64,000 bases of DNA from Tenebrio molitor (lineage: Eukaryota; Arthropoda; Insecta; Coleoptera; Tenebrionidae), in NCBI RefSeq assembly GCF_963966145.1, contig NC_091052.1, forward strand, positions 8,804,001 through 8,868,000, given 5' to 3'. The position numbers and the translations under genes are program-made. Position 1 is the stretch's first letter, and the number at the start of each line of letters is the position of its first letter. The notes under the pieces were generated by a model. The model searched no databases. It was not told where the DNA came from and saw nothing but the letters and a program-made list of their open reading frames with translations. Below are positions 22,077-34,950 of this stretch, piece by piece.

Positions 22077-25000
22077 TATCTTAGAACTTCTTTAAACAGT
22101 TTAAAATGTGTTTCAACAGGATAAATTACCTCCTCATATGGCAATACATGGTTACAGTGCCTGGTTTAGAAGTGACCAGTATGGGTAGTTAGCCTCAAGC
22201 AAACCTATGTAAGAAGTGACCATCTAACGTACTTCAATTTTTTTTTTTTTTTGAAGAAATCCAACAAAACTGAGCAATAGGGACTTTTTATTTTGTTAAT
22301 TGGATCAATTTTTTCTAGTCAAATAACAATATTAATTTTAAAAGTAGGAAAAAACTGGTTTGGAAAGTTTTATAAAAATGTTTGATTAATACAAATATTT
22401 TTCAGAAGAGTAAAAATAATTTTTTAGTGAAGCTGTTTCCATTGTTTTGGCATTCCAGCAGTAACAAGGTTACAAGCTTTTGAAGCTTTGAAAATTCATG
22501 TTTTCCTAATGAGACATAAAAAAGTTAATGGCTGTTTGTAGAGAATGTCAACTAAGCCAAATCATTACTAGTAGTGCTAGTAATAGGTGACATTATTAAA
22601 TTAATTGATTTATGATTATGTGAAGCTTCATTTGATTAACAACGTAATATCGACGAACAGAGTTAAAATCTCGGGAATCAGTCGTGAATAACATCAATTT
22701 TTATTTATCTCCCCCAAATTTAATTTACCAATATTTTTTACGAAAATGGATCTCCACTGAAGTACGCCAAGTGTGCTGTCATTATTCAGGAAGCAATTAG
22801 ACCTCAAACCTGAAAAGACATGATAAATTCGTTCGTCATTATTTAAAAGAGAATCGGCGGCAGTAAATCATTTGTGAATATGGTCCTTAGGAACTCGTAA
22901 AATTACAACAAAACGGTATTTCTGTTTTATCTCTCGTAGCATTTATAGCTTGGCTCACATGATGTAGAACGCTTCATTCGTAGTTCACTATAAATCTCGT
23001 GGTTGGTTCAGAAGTTTCGGTATGTTAAATGTACATTACATCATCAAACGCACACGCGATTTGTCAGAACGATGCGAAACATTAAACCCCGACGAGGAAG
23101 TTTTCCCGCAAGGTGGGCTCCCACCCCAGCGAAATCTGATTTGTCTATTCTTAAGAAAGGCGTCCAGGAGGTCACGTAAACAGATGTTGATGAAAACAAA
23201 AATTCAAATAAAGAATAAAACAGATGATGCCAACGATATGGACTAGTGAGCGCCTACCTTTAGAAAGCAGGGGCGTCCGCCATGTCCTCCGGAGTTTGGA
23301 GGCCCCGCGACCCGGAAATTATAAAGTGCCTAGGAAAGATTTTTAAATTTGTGTTATCTTGTGCTTTTGAAATTTTTTGTCTCTTTTATTTATTGTATTT
23401 TTGTATTTCGTTTCTATTTTTACTTCTACATTCTTCTCTACATGTTTCGTTTTTTTTTGGTGTCTACTTCAAATCTCTGTTAGTAAATGTTAAAAGCACA
23501 TTTCGAAGATTTGTCAAATTGTTGCGGCGATGTAAAAAGAGCAATAACAATTTTGAGTGAAGTAAAGAAAAGTTTATAACAAAAAGAGGATCGAGAGCTT
23601 TCCTTGAGGTCTGTATCTTGAGAACTTTGGGAGAGGAATTTGGTGAAAAAGTCGGATTAGGCGGACACACTGTTGCTGTTTGCGTCGGACGTGGAGCTTT
23701 AGGAGTTTAAATCTGCGCCATTTGTCACAACCTGGACGTGGAGGTTTCTTCTCGGGTGTTAATTTATTAATTCGATCTGAACGGCAAAACCCGTCTTAGT
23801 GGCAGGCTGTCGGGTGTCAAGACGGCAGATCGCGTTCAATAAATTTACATAACTGTAGAGAAGTGGCGGTGGGGGTCTCCGGAGCAGCGGTTTCGGACAA
23901 TCTGTCTTCAAGCTGGCGGCTTCCTAGGGACCTCCTGAATCCTGCTCTACACTTCCGTCTCGCTCCGGAGCCAGTTTCATGAATAAACGGCTGGAATGGG
24001 CGCACTTCCACTTGATATTTTTATCGAGCGGGGGCTGAATATTTTCCGACAGAATTAGGGCGCGGATTGAAATATTGATGGCAGACAAAAAACATATACA
24101 TAGGCTAAATAAGCACAAACAGTTGTTTCGGATGTTTTTGTTTGGGTTTTAGGCTCTTTTGGCGCAGTCATTTTTCTTGGCATTATCATCGGTTTTGGTT
24201 CGGTCGAGTGGAGGGGCGGCTGTGAATGCCTATTTTTTACGTGGGGTGGCGGCGCGCCGCCCAACCTGTGGATTTAATTCGGCGAATGAAAACGAAAATT
24301 TCTTTCGCAGGAATTCGACGGCTCGGCTTGTTTAATCAACTTAAAGAGATCTTTTGATCGTTGCTCCGGCTCTAACGCAGTTAAAGTTTTAATTGATTTT
24401 TTCCCTAATAGTTTTTTGAAAGGTTTAAGTCTCCGTTACATGTCGAATTTGGTAGCTTCTCGGCGTAATTGGATTTTTGTTGGCGAGATTTATCACAATT
24501 TTCATTTCATCAAGTCAGCTTGTCACCGGCAGGAGCGTTTCCGGGGTCTTCACTTTTAATAAAGAAAAAATTTCACGTAATCCCTAAATAAGTGGCTGTA
24601 ATTGGGGCGAGGGTGGTGAGGGAGCTGCGCACTATTTAATTTAGGAGGTCAGCCCCGCTTTCGAACCACCTTTGACTGAGACAAAGGAGAAACAAGTCCC
24701 TACATAAGACCATAATCCTCTTTGAGAAACTTTTAATTAATTTTAAAATCGATGTCCCTTTAACAACCAAAAGTCCAAACAAGGTTTCTTTTCTTTATCA
24801 GCCGTCCTTAATGAGAACCCGATGTGTCCGGACTAAACCGCCGCCTTCATTAGTCCGGCTTGTGTGCTTCGTCCGGAATTTCTCTAGCTGTTTTTTGTGC
24901 TCCAGGTAGGTAAGTTTTATCTATGCTTTAATATGGTCCCCAGATAAGGAGACAGTTTAATTGCACCTCTTTAATTTTATGAATTGCTCCAGTTAATTCG

Positions 25001-26163
25001 CTTAATAGCCCCACCTCTTCTTATTCGTGTCTCAAGCTTGTGAGTACCGACCCCGCCATCAAAAACGGCCACGATCCAAATTAGTACCCTGCAGGTCTAG
25101 ACAGGGTCACTGCAATGTAATTGCAGACCGAATTAAAATCGGACGTGACGTGGGGTGAGACCCTCCGTCCTGCCCTTCAACAACATGCAACTGTCACTTC
25201 TTGTTTTTCGGACAAAGACACCGTGAACCGGGGCTAAATGCGGCTCGTCCTCCCCCTATTTGCATTAGCCGCGGCGCGTTTTTCTAATTTCGTTCGTCTG
25301 GCTTTTTTCATCCCCCAAACGTTCGTTATTCTTCGCACCTACGCGAATTGTTCGCCCTGGATTAAACTCATCTCGTTCATTCCGATATTAATTGAGGCAA
25401 AGGTCGTGATCTGGGGCTCAAAACGGGACTAATCATTTTTTTACATACTCTCGGGGGAACGTAAATATCAACTTATTTGCGCTAGGTAATGGGTTTCGGC
25501 GTGATTCAGACTGTTTTGCGATCCGATAAATTCGAATGTGTCTTTTTGGACCGACCAGAGCTTTTACGGTCCTTCAGGAGTCGACTCGGGGAAATCTGTG
25601 ACGACTGTTCTTCATTAAAACAAGATTAAAATCGATTAAATTGAAATAAAAAAACAAGAGACATGTTTCTTCATTATTTTTAAGTGCCTTCATCATCGGT
25701 GATTGTTCGTAGGAGCGCTCGGAGTCGATTCTCGTTAGAAAAAGATGTTATTTGTCCGCGTCTTTGTGGCTTTACATTTTTAATAAGATAATGAATTTCC
25801 TGTTTTCGACTATTTGGAAGTACACGTTACCGCCTCGAATCCGCGCAATCATTAATTTAATGCCTTCTAATTAGTACAAATAATTGCCAAGATTAAGGAT
25901 TTAATCGCTGCGAAGTCGATGATAACAAGATCCTGCTCAGACGTTTCCTGGTGCACCATCAGCTCCACACCTCACCTTTGAAGACTTAAAAAAAAATAGG
26001 AAAAGCTAATAAACCTTTTTGGGAGCAGTAAAAAGTTCACTATGCAATTCTATTTTCTTCAGTAAAAAATACTGAATGGTGAGTATTTAATTAATTTTTG
26101 TACACTACAAAAATAGAAATGATCAGAAATGACTAGTAGTACTGTGTACTAGAAATCCATGTA
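22077..26163. other. Unique DNA; G+C-richer from about 23.0 to 25.6 kb
   Basis: About 4 kb with no element or gene recognised. Frames are at most 92 codons and none has a known motif. The sustained G+C rise resembles conserved noncoding or gene-proximal DNA, but I see no exon with credible splice sites. Confidence 0.35.
24828..24858. repeat. Short hairpin
   Basis: A 9 bp perfect stem (CCGGACTAA with TTAGTCCGG) and a 13-base loop. Function unknown. Confidence 0.35.
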
Positions 26164-26495
26164 CAGGGTATGGGGTGCTAATTGAAAAAAATAGTTTTTG
26201 ACATTTTTAGTTTGTTGTATTTAAAAAATCGCAGTAGGCATATGCGACTAAGCACGTTATTGAGTAAACACTTAACAGATGCGGCAAACATTCAGCAATT
26301 AAACAGCGTCAATTATTTTAATTTATGTGCAACTATTTGCAAGGTACGAATTTTCGAACGGACCCCTGCAATTCGGAATTCTGGTAAAAAAAGCGCCACT
26401 GATCAAAAACGATGGCAGATCAAATCAAATCAAACTGGGTAGGTTCCGTTTAAAATAACATAACTTTAGTGTTTTTATAATATCGCGACACCCTG
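26164..26495. mobile_element. CAGGGT-ended MITE-like element
   Basis: TA CAGGGTATGGGG at the left and CGCGACACCCTG TA at the right bound 332 bp. Only the outer 7 bases are clearly inverted, so the terminal repeats are short or decayed. It encloses an 86-codon frame with no recognisable motif. Confidence 0.5.
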
Positions 26496-26612
26496 TATAT
26501 ATACCGTAATATTTTCTGAATATGTAGTAGAAGCGTAGCTATCATCTAGAAAAAAGGAAAAGTTGATATAACAAACAAGTTATGGAGCTTTTTCTCAACT
26601 CTGGGACACCTG

Positions 26613-27068
26613 TATATGCACAATAAAAATAATAAATGCCCAGTAAAAAATTGAAAATAAGCAGTATAACATGCACTATGTACCGCACCGTAAATAAAAT
26701 AAATGTCCAGCAAAAATGATAAATGCACCGTTAAAATAATAAATGCAGGCTATTCGGTAAAACTAACTTTACTTGTTCGGTATTTGATGTTAGGCATTTG
26801 TCGATAGGGTAGCAATAAAGCATTTCCGGAACAGGAAGAAAAACAAAAGCACAGTATTGTATTCCAGTTTACGCAGTAAAAAAAAAATGCGTTTATCATT
26901 TTTACTAAACATTTATTTCTCTGTAGATACATGTTTTTTTTTACTTTTTTACAATTATAAAAACAATAAATGCCCAGTAGCTATTATCATTTTTACTAAG
27001 CGTTTGTTTCCATTAGTAACATATATTTTTATTTACTTTTCGTATCATTTATTATTTTACAGCACGTG
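26613..27068. mobile_element. Element with iterated ATAAATGCCCAGTA motifs
   Basis: Left half: ATAAATGCCCAGTAAAA, ATAAATGTCCAGCAAAAATG, ATAAATGCACCGTTAAAAT and ATAAATGCAGG. Right half mainly inverse: GCGTTTATCATTTTTACT, TATCATTTTTACTAAGCG and TATCATTTATTATTTTACAG, with one more direct copy near 26966. The outer ends are roughly inverted (TGCACAATAAAAATAATAAA against the inverse of GTGCTGTAAAATAATAAA). The layout parallels the GGTCAGC element. No coding frame. Boundaries are approximate. Confidence 0.5.
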
Positions 27069-28856
27069 TATCATTCGCATTCCTATTTGCAAATATATAT
27101 TTTCACTTCGTTGAACACACTTGTAAAAATTTTGTAAAAAGAAAACGAAGGATCTTACTATGTTAAAATGATTTTATTTTAATTTTGGGGTAAGTTCGTT
27201 ACGGAGTGGAGGTCGAGTTGGAAACTGTGAATGAGAATCGTTAAATAAATTACCCATCTATTGACGAGATCGTTAGCTGTCACCGTACCCAAACAACGTT
27301 AAAATTTGAACTGGTTTGGTTTGGGCTAATTGCTTTAACTGAATAAAAAATGCCCTAATAGGGCAGGTATCTGGAAATACCGACCGACATTTTTTGGTTC
27401 TTTAATAAATAAAGGGAAAATGCGACCCGAAATCCGGACAGAAAACACAAAAAACGCGTCCAGAATTAGGTTTTAAATCCGTCCGTCAGTAGTTGTTTAT
27501 TGTAGGAAAACTGGGACCGCGCCGCTAGAACCGGAAGAGAAAACTGGGAAAACACCGGACCGACTCACCGAGAAAATCCGCCGTATAAGTAAACATATAA
27601 AACCGATAAATTTCCGCGGTGGACTTAATTGATGGTCAAAATCACACCATCCGACGGTACATAAAAGCGAGAGGGAGCGGATTTATTTCCTATGGAAAAG
27701 TTTCCTTGTCTTTAAGTTGGAAAGTTTTCGGCAAGAAAAAAAATAATTTTTGTTTACGAACTCGGTCCATTAATGAAATTTTATTTGGTGTTGTCGGGGC
27801 GGCGTTTGCCGGATTAATTTCATCCGTCATGTTGTGCGGGGTGGTTCAATCGTCTCAGATAATTTCTGGAGTGTTGTTCTCCATTATTGCGCGCTTTGCA
27901 GCCGATCTGGAATAAAACCGGGATGGCGTCGGATCGATGACGAGCTTGTTGGGACTTTTTGCCGGTAAGGATGCACCGGTCCCGGAATAATTAATGTTCT
28001 ATCCTGGCGCAAATGAAACGGCACAAACAGAACGCACCGCCATCCCTCAAACAGGATAAAATGCTGGCGGTTGTCATGTTTTAAACCGGGCAAACACAGA
28101 ATGTGTTTTGTTTCGTGTATTTGTTCAACTGTTGCCGGAGCTTTTCATATGGTAATTAAAACGACTGGAAAACGGGCATTTTCTAGGCCCCGCGTGCACT
28201 TTTCAACGGCAGCCGCTCCCTGTCACTGGCATCCCTCACGACCGCCGATATTACGGTGACAATGACAGAACATCGCCGGGGGTGTTCGAACCGGTCATCC
28301 CGGAACAACACAACACGCCCGGACCCCGAAAAGTTCACCTTACCGACACGACAGCCCGACATTTATATCAACTTAATAAATGGCCGGGCCGGACCCATCC
28401 CTTGTTAATAAAAATAACTAAGCAGAACTGCGGCCGTTACAAATTTCACCCCGTGTCAAAATGTTTAGCCTAAATGCCTTGAGGTTATTCTTCAACCCCT
28501 CATAACGAAGTGAGAACTTAATAATCATCTTTGCTGCGTGACCGGTAACACAATTCAGACCGAAAAGGTTCTTCCACCAATTAATTTGTGGAAAAATTTC
28601 AACTGACCGACTCATTCGTGGCTCCACACCGCCAGTTTTGTTTATCAATTCACGATCTTTTCATTTTCATTAGTCACAGTTTTGTAGCTGCGCCACAAAA
28701 AATACATAAATGCACTAGGAATGTCAGATCCAGCGATTGGAACGTTACCTTTCAAAAGCAACACCACTTTAGACAGTCTTTCAAATAGGTGTAAAATTAA
28801 ACGCGCCTGTGACTTTTTTTTACAAAATTAATCCGGTTTTTAAAACTGTAAAGCTT
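27069..28856. other. Unique DNA, G+C-rich in the centre
   Basis: 27.2-28.5 kb is among the most G+C-rich parts of the window. Frames of up to 98 codons overlap others and are not recognised. No repeats. Confidence 0.35.
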
Positions 28857-30318
28857 TCGTGAGTAAGTGGCATTTATGAGTCGAAAAAATCAATCGCCTG
28901 TGCTGAAGACGAGCGGGATAACCAAACCTGTGGTTATTATAAATAACGACATTCCATTTAATATTAAAAAAAAAAAATCAGTCGGCGTCCAGTTGCTGCA
29001 GAAGAATATTTATGGCGTAATTGGAAAATTATGGAGAAAATCCCCAAGATTAATTAAATAATTTACATTATATAGTTAGCAGTTCCGGTTCGGCTTTTAT
29101 TTTTAATAAATAATAATCTTTGATCTTCAATTTTTAAAGTTAATTAATTATAAAGAAATCAGTACTATTTATAAATAAGAAAACATAATTGAGATTCCTT
29201 CGACTAATAACTCCTTGAATGCAAATATAAATCACGAATCACTGGAATCTACTGCATATATTGCTGGACAAATAATTATCAGATTTGTCAAAATGGTTTA
29301 TTGTAAATTATTTGTATATTTTGTTACATCTGCAAGTTTTCTTCTGTTCTGCGAATAAGTGGTATTTATGTCTTACGAGGGCTGAAGACGATGAAACTTG
29401 CAGTTGTATTTTATCATGAATAGCGACATTCCGTGCAATAATTTAAAGAAAATTTGTCGTCTTCTAGTTGTTGAAAAAGAATATTTACACCGTAAAAGGA
29501 AAATTAGAAAGAAAATCGCATTCATTATTCTATATTTGGTACGATTATCATGCCAAGAACAAAAATTGCGACTCGTGCTTATTTCTGCAACAGAGGCATT
29601 CGGAAAAATGTTCAGAAGTAATTCATGCACTAGGGAGATTTTAACTGAAAATTCTGTGAATAATTAAATAATTTCCATTATGGTTAGCAGTTTAAATTTT
29701 CTTACATTCTTTTCTCAAGAAATAATAGTCTCAAAGTATGTAGAGCTAATTTTATAAAATTAAGTTAAAGAAAGAACAGAATTTTATGAATAAGAAAATA
29801 TAATTTAAATTCCGTCTAAAACCTACGCTTTAACCTTTGAACATAAAAAATTCTAATTTAAACTACAAATAGTAGATTTTATCATTAAGAGTAGAAGTGA
29901 GTCTTTTTGTATTAAGCCCAGAGATTGAAGGCCGGGACGAAGTCCAGGTCGACAATTGGACGAAAAAAGTTACAAAAAATGCCACTTTAACCGTTTCTAT
30001 AGAGATACACAAAGGCGCGATTTTCGACCGCTTGAAGATAAAAGAGATTATTATTTGTTGGTAATAATAGATTTAAAGAGATTTCTTCATTTTTCGAATG
30101 TGCAAATTTTCTTCTGTTACTTAAGCGAATAAGTGCTGAAGGCGATGAAACTTAAGATTATATTTTATCATAAATACGGATATTCTAGTTAATAATTAAG
30201 GAACATTGGCCTGTTGTAGTTGCAGGAAAAGAAAATTCAAGCAGTAAATGGAAAATTAGAAAAAAATATTGTAAATAATTAAATATTTATATTTTATTGC
30301 CTGGTTAGTTTAGAATAT
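28857..30318 (+). repeat. Diverged triplication of a noncoding unit
   Basis: Three related units: 28857-29090, 29349-29695 and 30113-30318. Each starts near AATAAGTG or AGTAAGTGGCATTTATG and continues through CTGAAGACGA, an AACGACATTCC-type motif, AGTTG(C/T)(A/T)G, GGAAAATTA, AATAATTAAATA and a GTTAGCAGT or GTTAGTTTA end. The linkers are also related: TAAGAAAACATAATTGAGA after unit 1 against TAAGAAAATATAATTTAAA after unit 2, and GCAAGTTTTCTTCTG before unit 2 against GCAAATTTTCTTCTG before unit 3. The spacing of about 490 and 760 bp implies an insertion in the second linker. Frames in units 1 and 2 are not conserved, so I see no coding constraint. Confidence 0.7.
29924..29956. repeat. Short CGAAG-apex quasi-palindrome
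   Basis: ATTGAAGGCCGGGAC is mirrored by GTCCAGGTCGACAAT around GAA. It lies in the extra DNA of the second linker of the triplication and may have arrived with that insertion. Confidence 0.5.
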
Positions 30319-32200
30319 TTAGATTACATATTATAATTTAGGATGGTTTCATGAGGAAAAAATACGAATGCAGAGGTGGAATAGTTTAATAAGAAAAATA
30401 ACGTTAATGTCTGTGTATCATCACCATCAGTCATCATTGATCACTTTTGTTTTCGTTTATTTATAAAATCACCTAATTTTTTATCTTTAATCCTGACAGA
30501 AAAATCATTAATTTATTAATTTTCCCATTTTATCATTAAGAAATCTTTTAAATTTTCTTTTACATAGCACAAGTAGTTTCCAAAAAAATAACATTCCCAT
30601 AAGTACTAAAAAGTAAGTCGAAAAAATTGTCTGCGGTAATCTCTCGAACATTGAGTTAATCCAGAGTTTTACCAACTGATTGTTATCTACTAATTACTGG
30701 ATTATCGAATTTCTTCAAAATACAACGGATTTCATTTAATTGGAGTCGTCCTTTATGTGGCCTCCCAACTTGTTTTTTTTAATAATTTATTTCGCTTTTC
30801 TTTGAGAAAGATTTGATCAGTGGACCGTAAAATTGATTTTAGCTCGTGCTAATTGTCATACTTTTTTCCCAATGCAAAACGTTTAGGTATGTATTAGGGT
30901 TGCCACTGCCCAAATGTTTCTGGCAATCGCACATCATTATCAAAAAATTTTTTTTTCTAAAAATCATTTAGGTACTCGATTTCATATACATAGAAACAAA
31001 TATGTATTTATTTTTCTCCTATTATTATTAGACTTCCTTAAGAAAATTTTATTAATTCTCTATGTAATGATTGATGCGCGATTGTTTACTTATTGTAAAT
31101 TCACATAATTGGCCCAGCTCATCAACAATCAGTCCCATCGATTGCTTGATTTACAAATCAATTTGCGCTTTTGTTTTCTTTAAATTGACATTTCTTCAAA
31201 AGAGCAATAAAATTCATTTTTTCGTATCAATCGGCTTTAAACATTAAGTGACATAATTATTTTGTCCTTAACTTACTCGTTAACCTTTCAAATAAAAATT
31301 TTGTTGGAGCTCAGCATGATCTAATAATTTTGAAAATGTTTAAACAAAATTGATTAAATTCGTAGATAGCCGAGATTCCGTATCACAAAGACAATCAATA
31401 GGATAGATTCCAAATTAAGAAAGGAATGCCTAAAATCTCATGCCTGATTTTTATTTTGGAAATTTATTTAAGAAATGTCGTTGTTACATTTTAATAAAAA
31501 CACATAAATTAACATTCTCTCTTAATTAATTGTATATTAAACATACCCAGCACATTTCTGTAAGTTAAAAGTTAAAAAAGCTAAAGTAAAATAACAAGAC
31601 TGAGCGTCACTGTTGGGACAAAAACGATTGTTGTATTATTTTTATGCTTTGTATTAGCGAGGGTAGTCAAAGAAATCCCGAGACCCGAAATCCGACATGG
31701 CTTCTACGATTTGTCGGGAATATTGATGGCAAGTGAGACAAGAATCACACCCACAGATGCTAGACTAAATCACAAACACATTTCACATTTCAGGACTTTT
31801 CCACTACTGAAAAAAATTATTGCCGAAAATAACTGTCTACAGTGACAGGCTTGGATCCTTCAGAGAGCAAGAATTTGCAAAATCTTGCGAGAATTTGAGA
31901 AATAACTGTTCAGGAGCAGCTGTCTTACAATACAACGAATTTGCACTACTTTTTATCACATTCTATCCAGATATTTGAATAAAACACAGCACTAGTTATT
32001 GTCCGGATGGTTAGTCGTATTAAAATATTTGTCTAGGATTTTATTTTATTTATTAATAATTTATTTAATAATCTTAAAATAAAATATCGCCGGTTCTCGT
32101 GAAGTTTGATAATAATTTCACATTTCGTTGTGTGCGGCAAGTTTTACTTCAACCCGCACAATCGCCACTTCTAATTAAACAAACTTAATCATTATTTTTT
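30319..32200. other. Very A+T-rich DNA without recognisable features
   Basis: No coding frame above 64 codons, no inverted or tandem repeat identified. Confidence 0.45.
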
Positions 32201-32214
32201 TGTAATTCTTTGTT

Positions 32215-32423
32215 TTTTTTTGTATCCTTTCCCCTTTCACCACTCCTGGCCTATCAGGTACCTTGCGGTCGGCTTGTTTTTTCCTCTTTTTTTCCTTATG
32301 TGGCCCGGCGGAGGTTCCTTCCTTGGAAAAAATCTTCCCCCTTCGGTGAGATTCGAACCCACTATCGCCGGGACCGCGACCTCGGAGCACTGTCTCCGAC
32401 AGCCATGCGGCCACCGAGCTACC
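32215..32423 (-). mobile_element. tRNA-derived SINE
   Basis: On the minus strand the element starts GGTAGCTCGGTGGCC. It contains an A-box-like TAGCTCGGTGG and a B-box GGTTCGAATCT about 65 bases downstream, so the head is tRNA-like and would bind TFIIIC. A unique body follows and the 3' end is A-rich (ACAAAAAAAAACA). A perfect 14 bp direct repeat, TGTAATTCTTTGTT, flanks it at 32201-32214 and 32424-32437, as expected of LINE-mediated insertion. Its length of about 209 bp is usual for insect SINEs. The exact duplication suggests a fairly recent insertion. Frames on either strand here are by-products. Confidence 0.9.
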
Positions 32424-32437
32424 TGTAATTCTTTGTT

Positions 32438-34681
32438 ATTAAATAAAGAAAATATGATTTTAAACCAAATTCTCAGCTTACTAATGCACAACATCCCACT
32501 CTCAATTTTTATTTTGGAAATTTGCGGAAAAAATGTTAATTAGAATTTGAATAGAACCCCTTTTTGCATTATAGAATCAAAATAGTTATTTACATTAGAG
32601 TACGGCAGAGGCATTTTACAGCACGAAAACTAGGTTTCAGACTCGAGGCGAAGCCGAGTGCCTGATTAGTTTGAGCCCCTTGTTACGTTGATAAACATAT
32701 GCTTTTTTCATAAATTGTAGAAGTGGTGAGTTTTGGACGGGATCTAGACAAAATCTGTGCACTGTGAGCCCATATTTAAAAAATCCTCGTTTTGCCTCGT
32801 AGTGCATCGCCAGCGGACTTGTAAATTCATAAGCGTCGAATGAAAAAAGTTCCGCATTAAAGCACAATATTAAGCTCCGAGAGGCAGTTGTTAAACGGGG
32901 GACCTAGCGGCTGAACGTATTAAGTATTCAAATTAATTTAGTCGTCGCGCCGCGATCCGTCATCCTGGAGGACCAGGTATTGTGGCGGAGGGCGGCTCGG
33001 GGGCAGCAGGGGCGGCCCAGATTGATCGATGCCTCGATTGAAGTGTCTAAGGTCTATTACCAGATTAACTACACGAGTGCTCCGGGCCAGGGACGATAAC
33101 GCCATCCCCCGGCCATCCACGTTACATTTATCAACAGTATATTAAATGTTGTTGATGCCAGCAACTTTTTATTTGTTCTTGTGTGCGCCCTATCTTTGCG
33201 CAAATATTTCAGATAAACGGCGAATATCGTCTGGCGCGTCAACTAGACAAATACGCCGGACCGGATCCCGGATTTCATATGTAATATTTATGCTACAATA
33301 GAGTCAAACCGGGTCAGAACTTCTGATTTGGCAGGGAGTTTCGAGAGATAGCGGCCGAAATATGAGAACATCAACTGACGACGCTCAACTTTCCACTCAT
33401 GTTTCCGATTCAATAATTAATCAAGGGCAGCGCGCAAAAAGCGAGAAGGGAACGGGCGGAGTCGCGATTTGCATTGCACTCGCACAGGAGTGACACCACG
33501 TGACGTACACTTCTCAAAAAACGCCAAAAACAGACTCGACGGGTTCGGCATTCCGTAATCGATCGTCGACGAAGCCACCTACATTTCAATATTTATCATG
33601 GATGGAAGAAAATGAGAAAGCCTAGACCTTTTTCTTAATTTATAAAGCACACTCAGCTTGATCTCGCGCTCCCAGCTCTTTAGTTTCACCTCTCATGCGA
33701 TATTTCAATTAATCAATGCTCTTCACTCAAGCTGATTACTTTATTCCAATGCATATCGCTGCCCCTCTAATGTAAATGTTTGGATACTATATGGAGAAGT
33801 GCTTGAAAATGTTTGTATGTTCATTAAGTAAATTACGTTTATAATGTGTTTATTTATCACAGAGCAGGCTCATGTCGGCAATAAACTCCTGTGTTTATGT
33901 GTCTCGCACTAGACGTTTTAAAGATATTGCGTATACGCATAGGCCATGCCATACATTAAATTTTAGACAAGATATAAGCTTAAATTTTATTATCAACTTT
34001 TAAGACACCGTGCCCCGCCACAGAAATTCTAGACAAAAATACCTCGCTTCGCCAACCGATTTATAACACTGGAAGACGATACAAACGACCACGAATTTTT
34101 CACATATTTCCAAAAAAAAAACGCATTATTGACAACATAATTAAACTAATTAAACAAATTTTATGAAGGCACAGTCGGATCGACTCACGTCGATTTACAT
34201 ATTTGTCATCCAGATTAGGCCCAAAGGCCATCACTGGAGTCAAGGTCGGATTAATAATTTGTAATTCTTAGTGACAGGATTCTTTTAACACGCCGGAATA
34301 AATTTGATTACTATCGCGACTTTTTGATGGAAGCGTCGTAAAATCATTTGGCAATTTATCGATAATTAGCTTGCTTTTATGGATGTTAACAGACTGAATA
34401 TTCAAGCAATTCTGTAAATTCTTAATTAGTTCTAACTAATGCTGCTCCTGTAACCGATGATTCCTAAAGATAACACTCATAATGGAAACTGCTGCTTAAT
34501 TTTGCTATAAAAATTTAAACGAAGAAAAGGAGATCGTCAAGATTGCAATTTGAATTTTGTAGTGATTCGTGAGAAGAAAATCCAATTTTTGTTCATATTT
34601 CTTGCGAGTCTATTACAAAATACAAAATTTGTCTCTATGTATGCATCACTTGCGCGCTTATAACTAAGAAACTGATTAACC
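32438..34681. other. Unique DNA, partly G+C-rich
   Basis: 33.0-33.6 kb is G+C-rich. No gene recognised. The only repeat seen is the palindrome at 32629-32670. Confidence 0.4.
32629..32670. repeat. CGAG-apex quasi-palindrome
   Basis: ACTAGGTTTCAGACTCG is mirrored by CGAGTGCCTGATTAGT around AGGCGAAGC. The apex reads CTCGAGGCGAAGCCGAG. Confidence 0.55.
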
Positions 34682-34950
34682 TATTTTGATGGCGTCTTCA
34701 CTGATAGTTTGGCTGTTTCTTTAGTTTTAGTTTGAGTTGTAATAAACAAATATTTGCACCACTTTGCGAAGGGGATGCAAAGGTGAAGCAAGTCGGAGAA
34801 TTTTGTGCAGCGTTCAGAACGGTTGCATAACAACGGTGCTTTAACAAGACATCACAAAGCAGCGTTCCTTGATCTAGATTTGTGACAGTGACATGCAACA
34901 AATTTTTGTACGTGTTGAGATTTACTGCAATTGCATTTACATGCTTTTTG
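34682..34950 (-). repeat. Dispersed repeat R2, copy 1
   Basis: On the minus strand it aligns with 58430-58700. Both contain GCAGTAA, then a (T/C)ACTGTCACAAAT(C/T)TAGA motif, a region encoding VTNLDQ, and end at GCCATCAAAATA or CCCATCAAAATA. A frame of about 67 codons is open here and a related 60-codon frame is open in copy 2, but their similarity fades after about 40 residues. I do not recognise the family. A decayed transposon piece is the likeliest reading. Confidence 0.65.

Noticed and set aside
32340..32423. Functional tRNA gene on the minus strand
   Set aside because: A-box and B-box are tRNA-like, but the acceptor stem does not close and the sequence continues into a SINE body with an A-rich tail and a target duplication.
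32175..32543. Four overlapping frames of 72-107 codons
   Set aside because: They all cross the SINE, whose sequence happens to lack stops in several frames.
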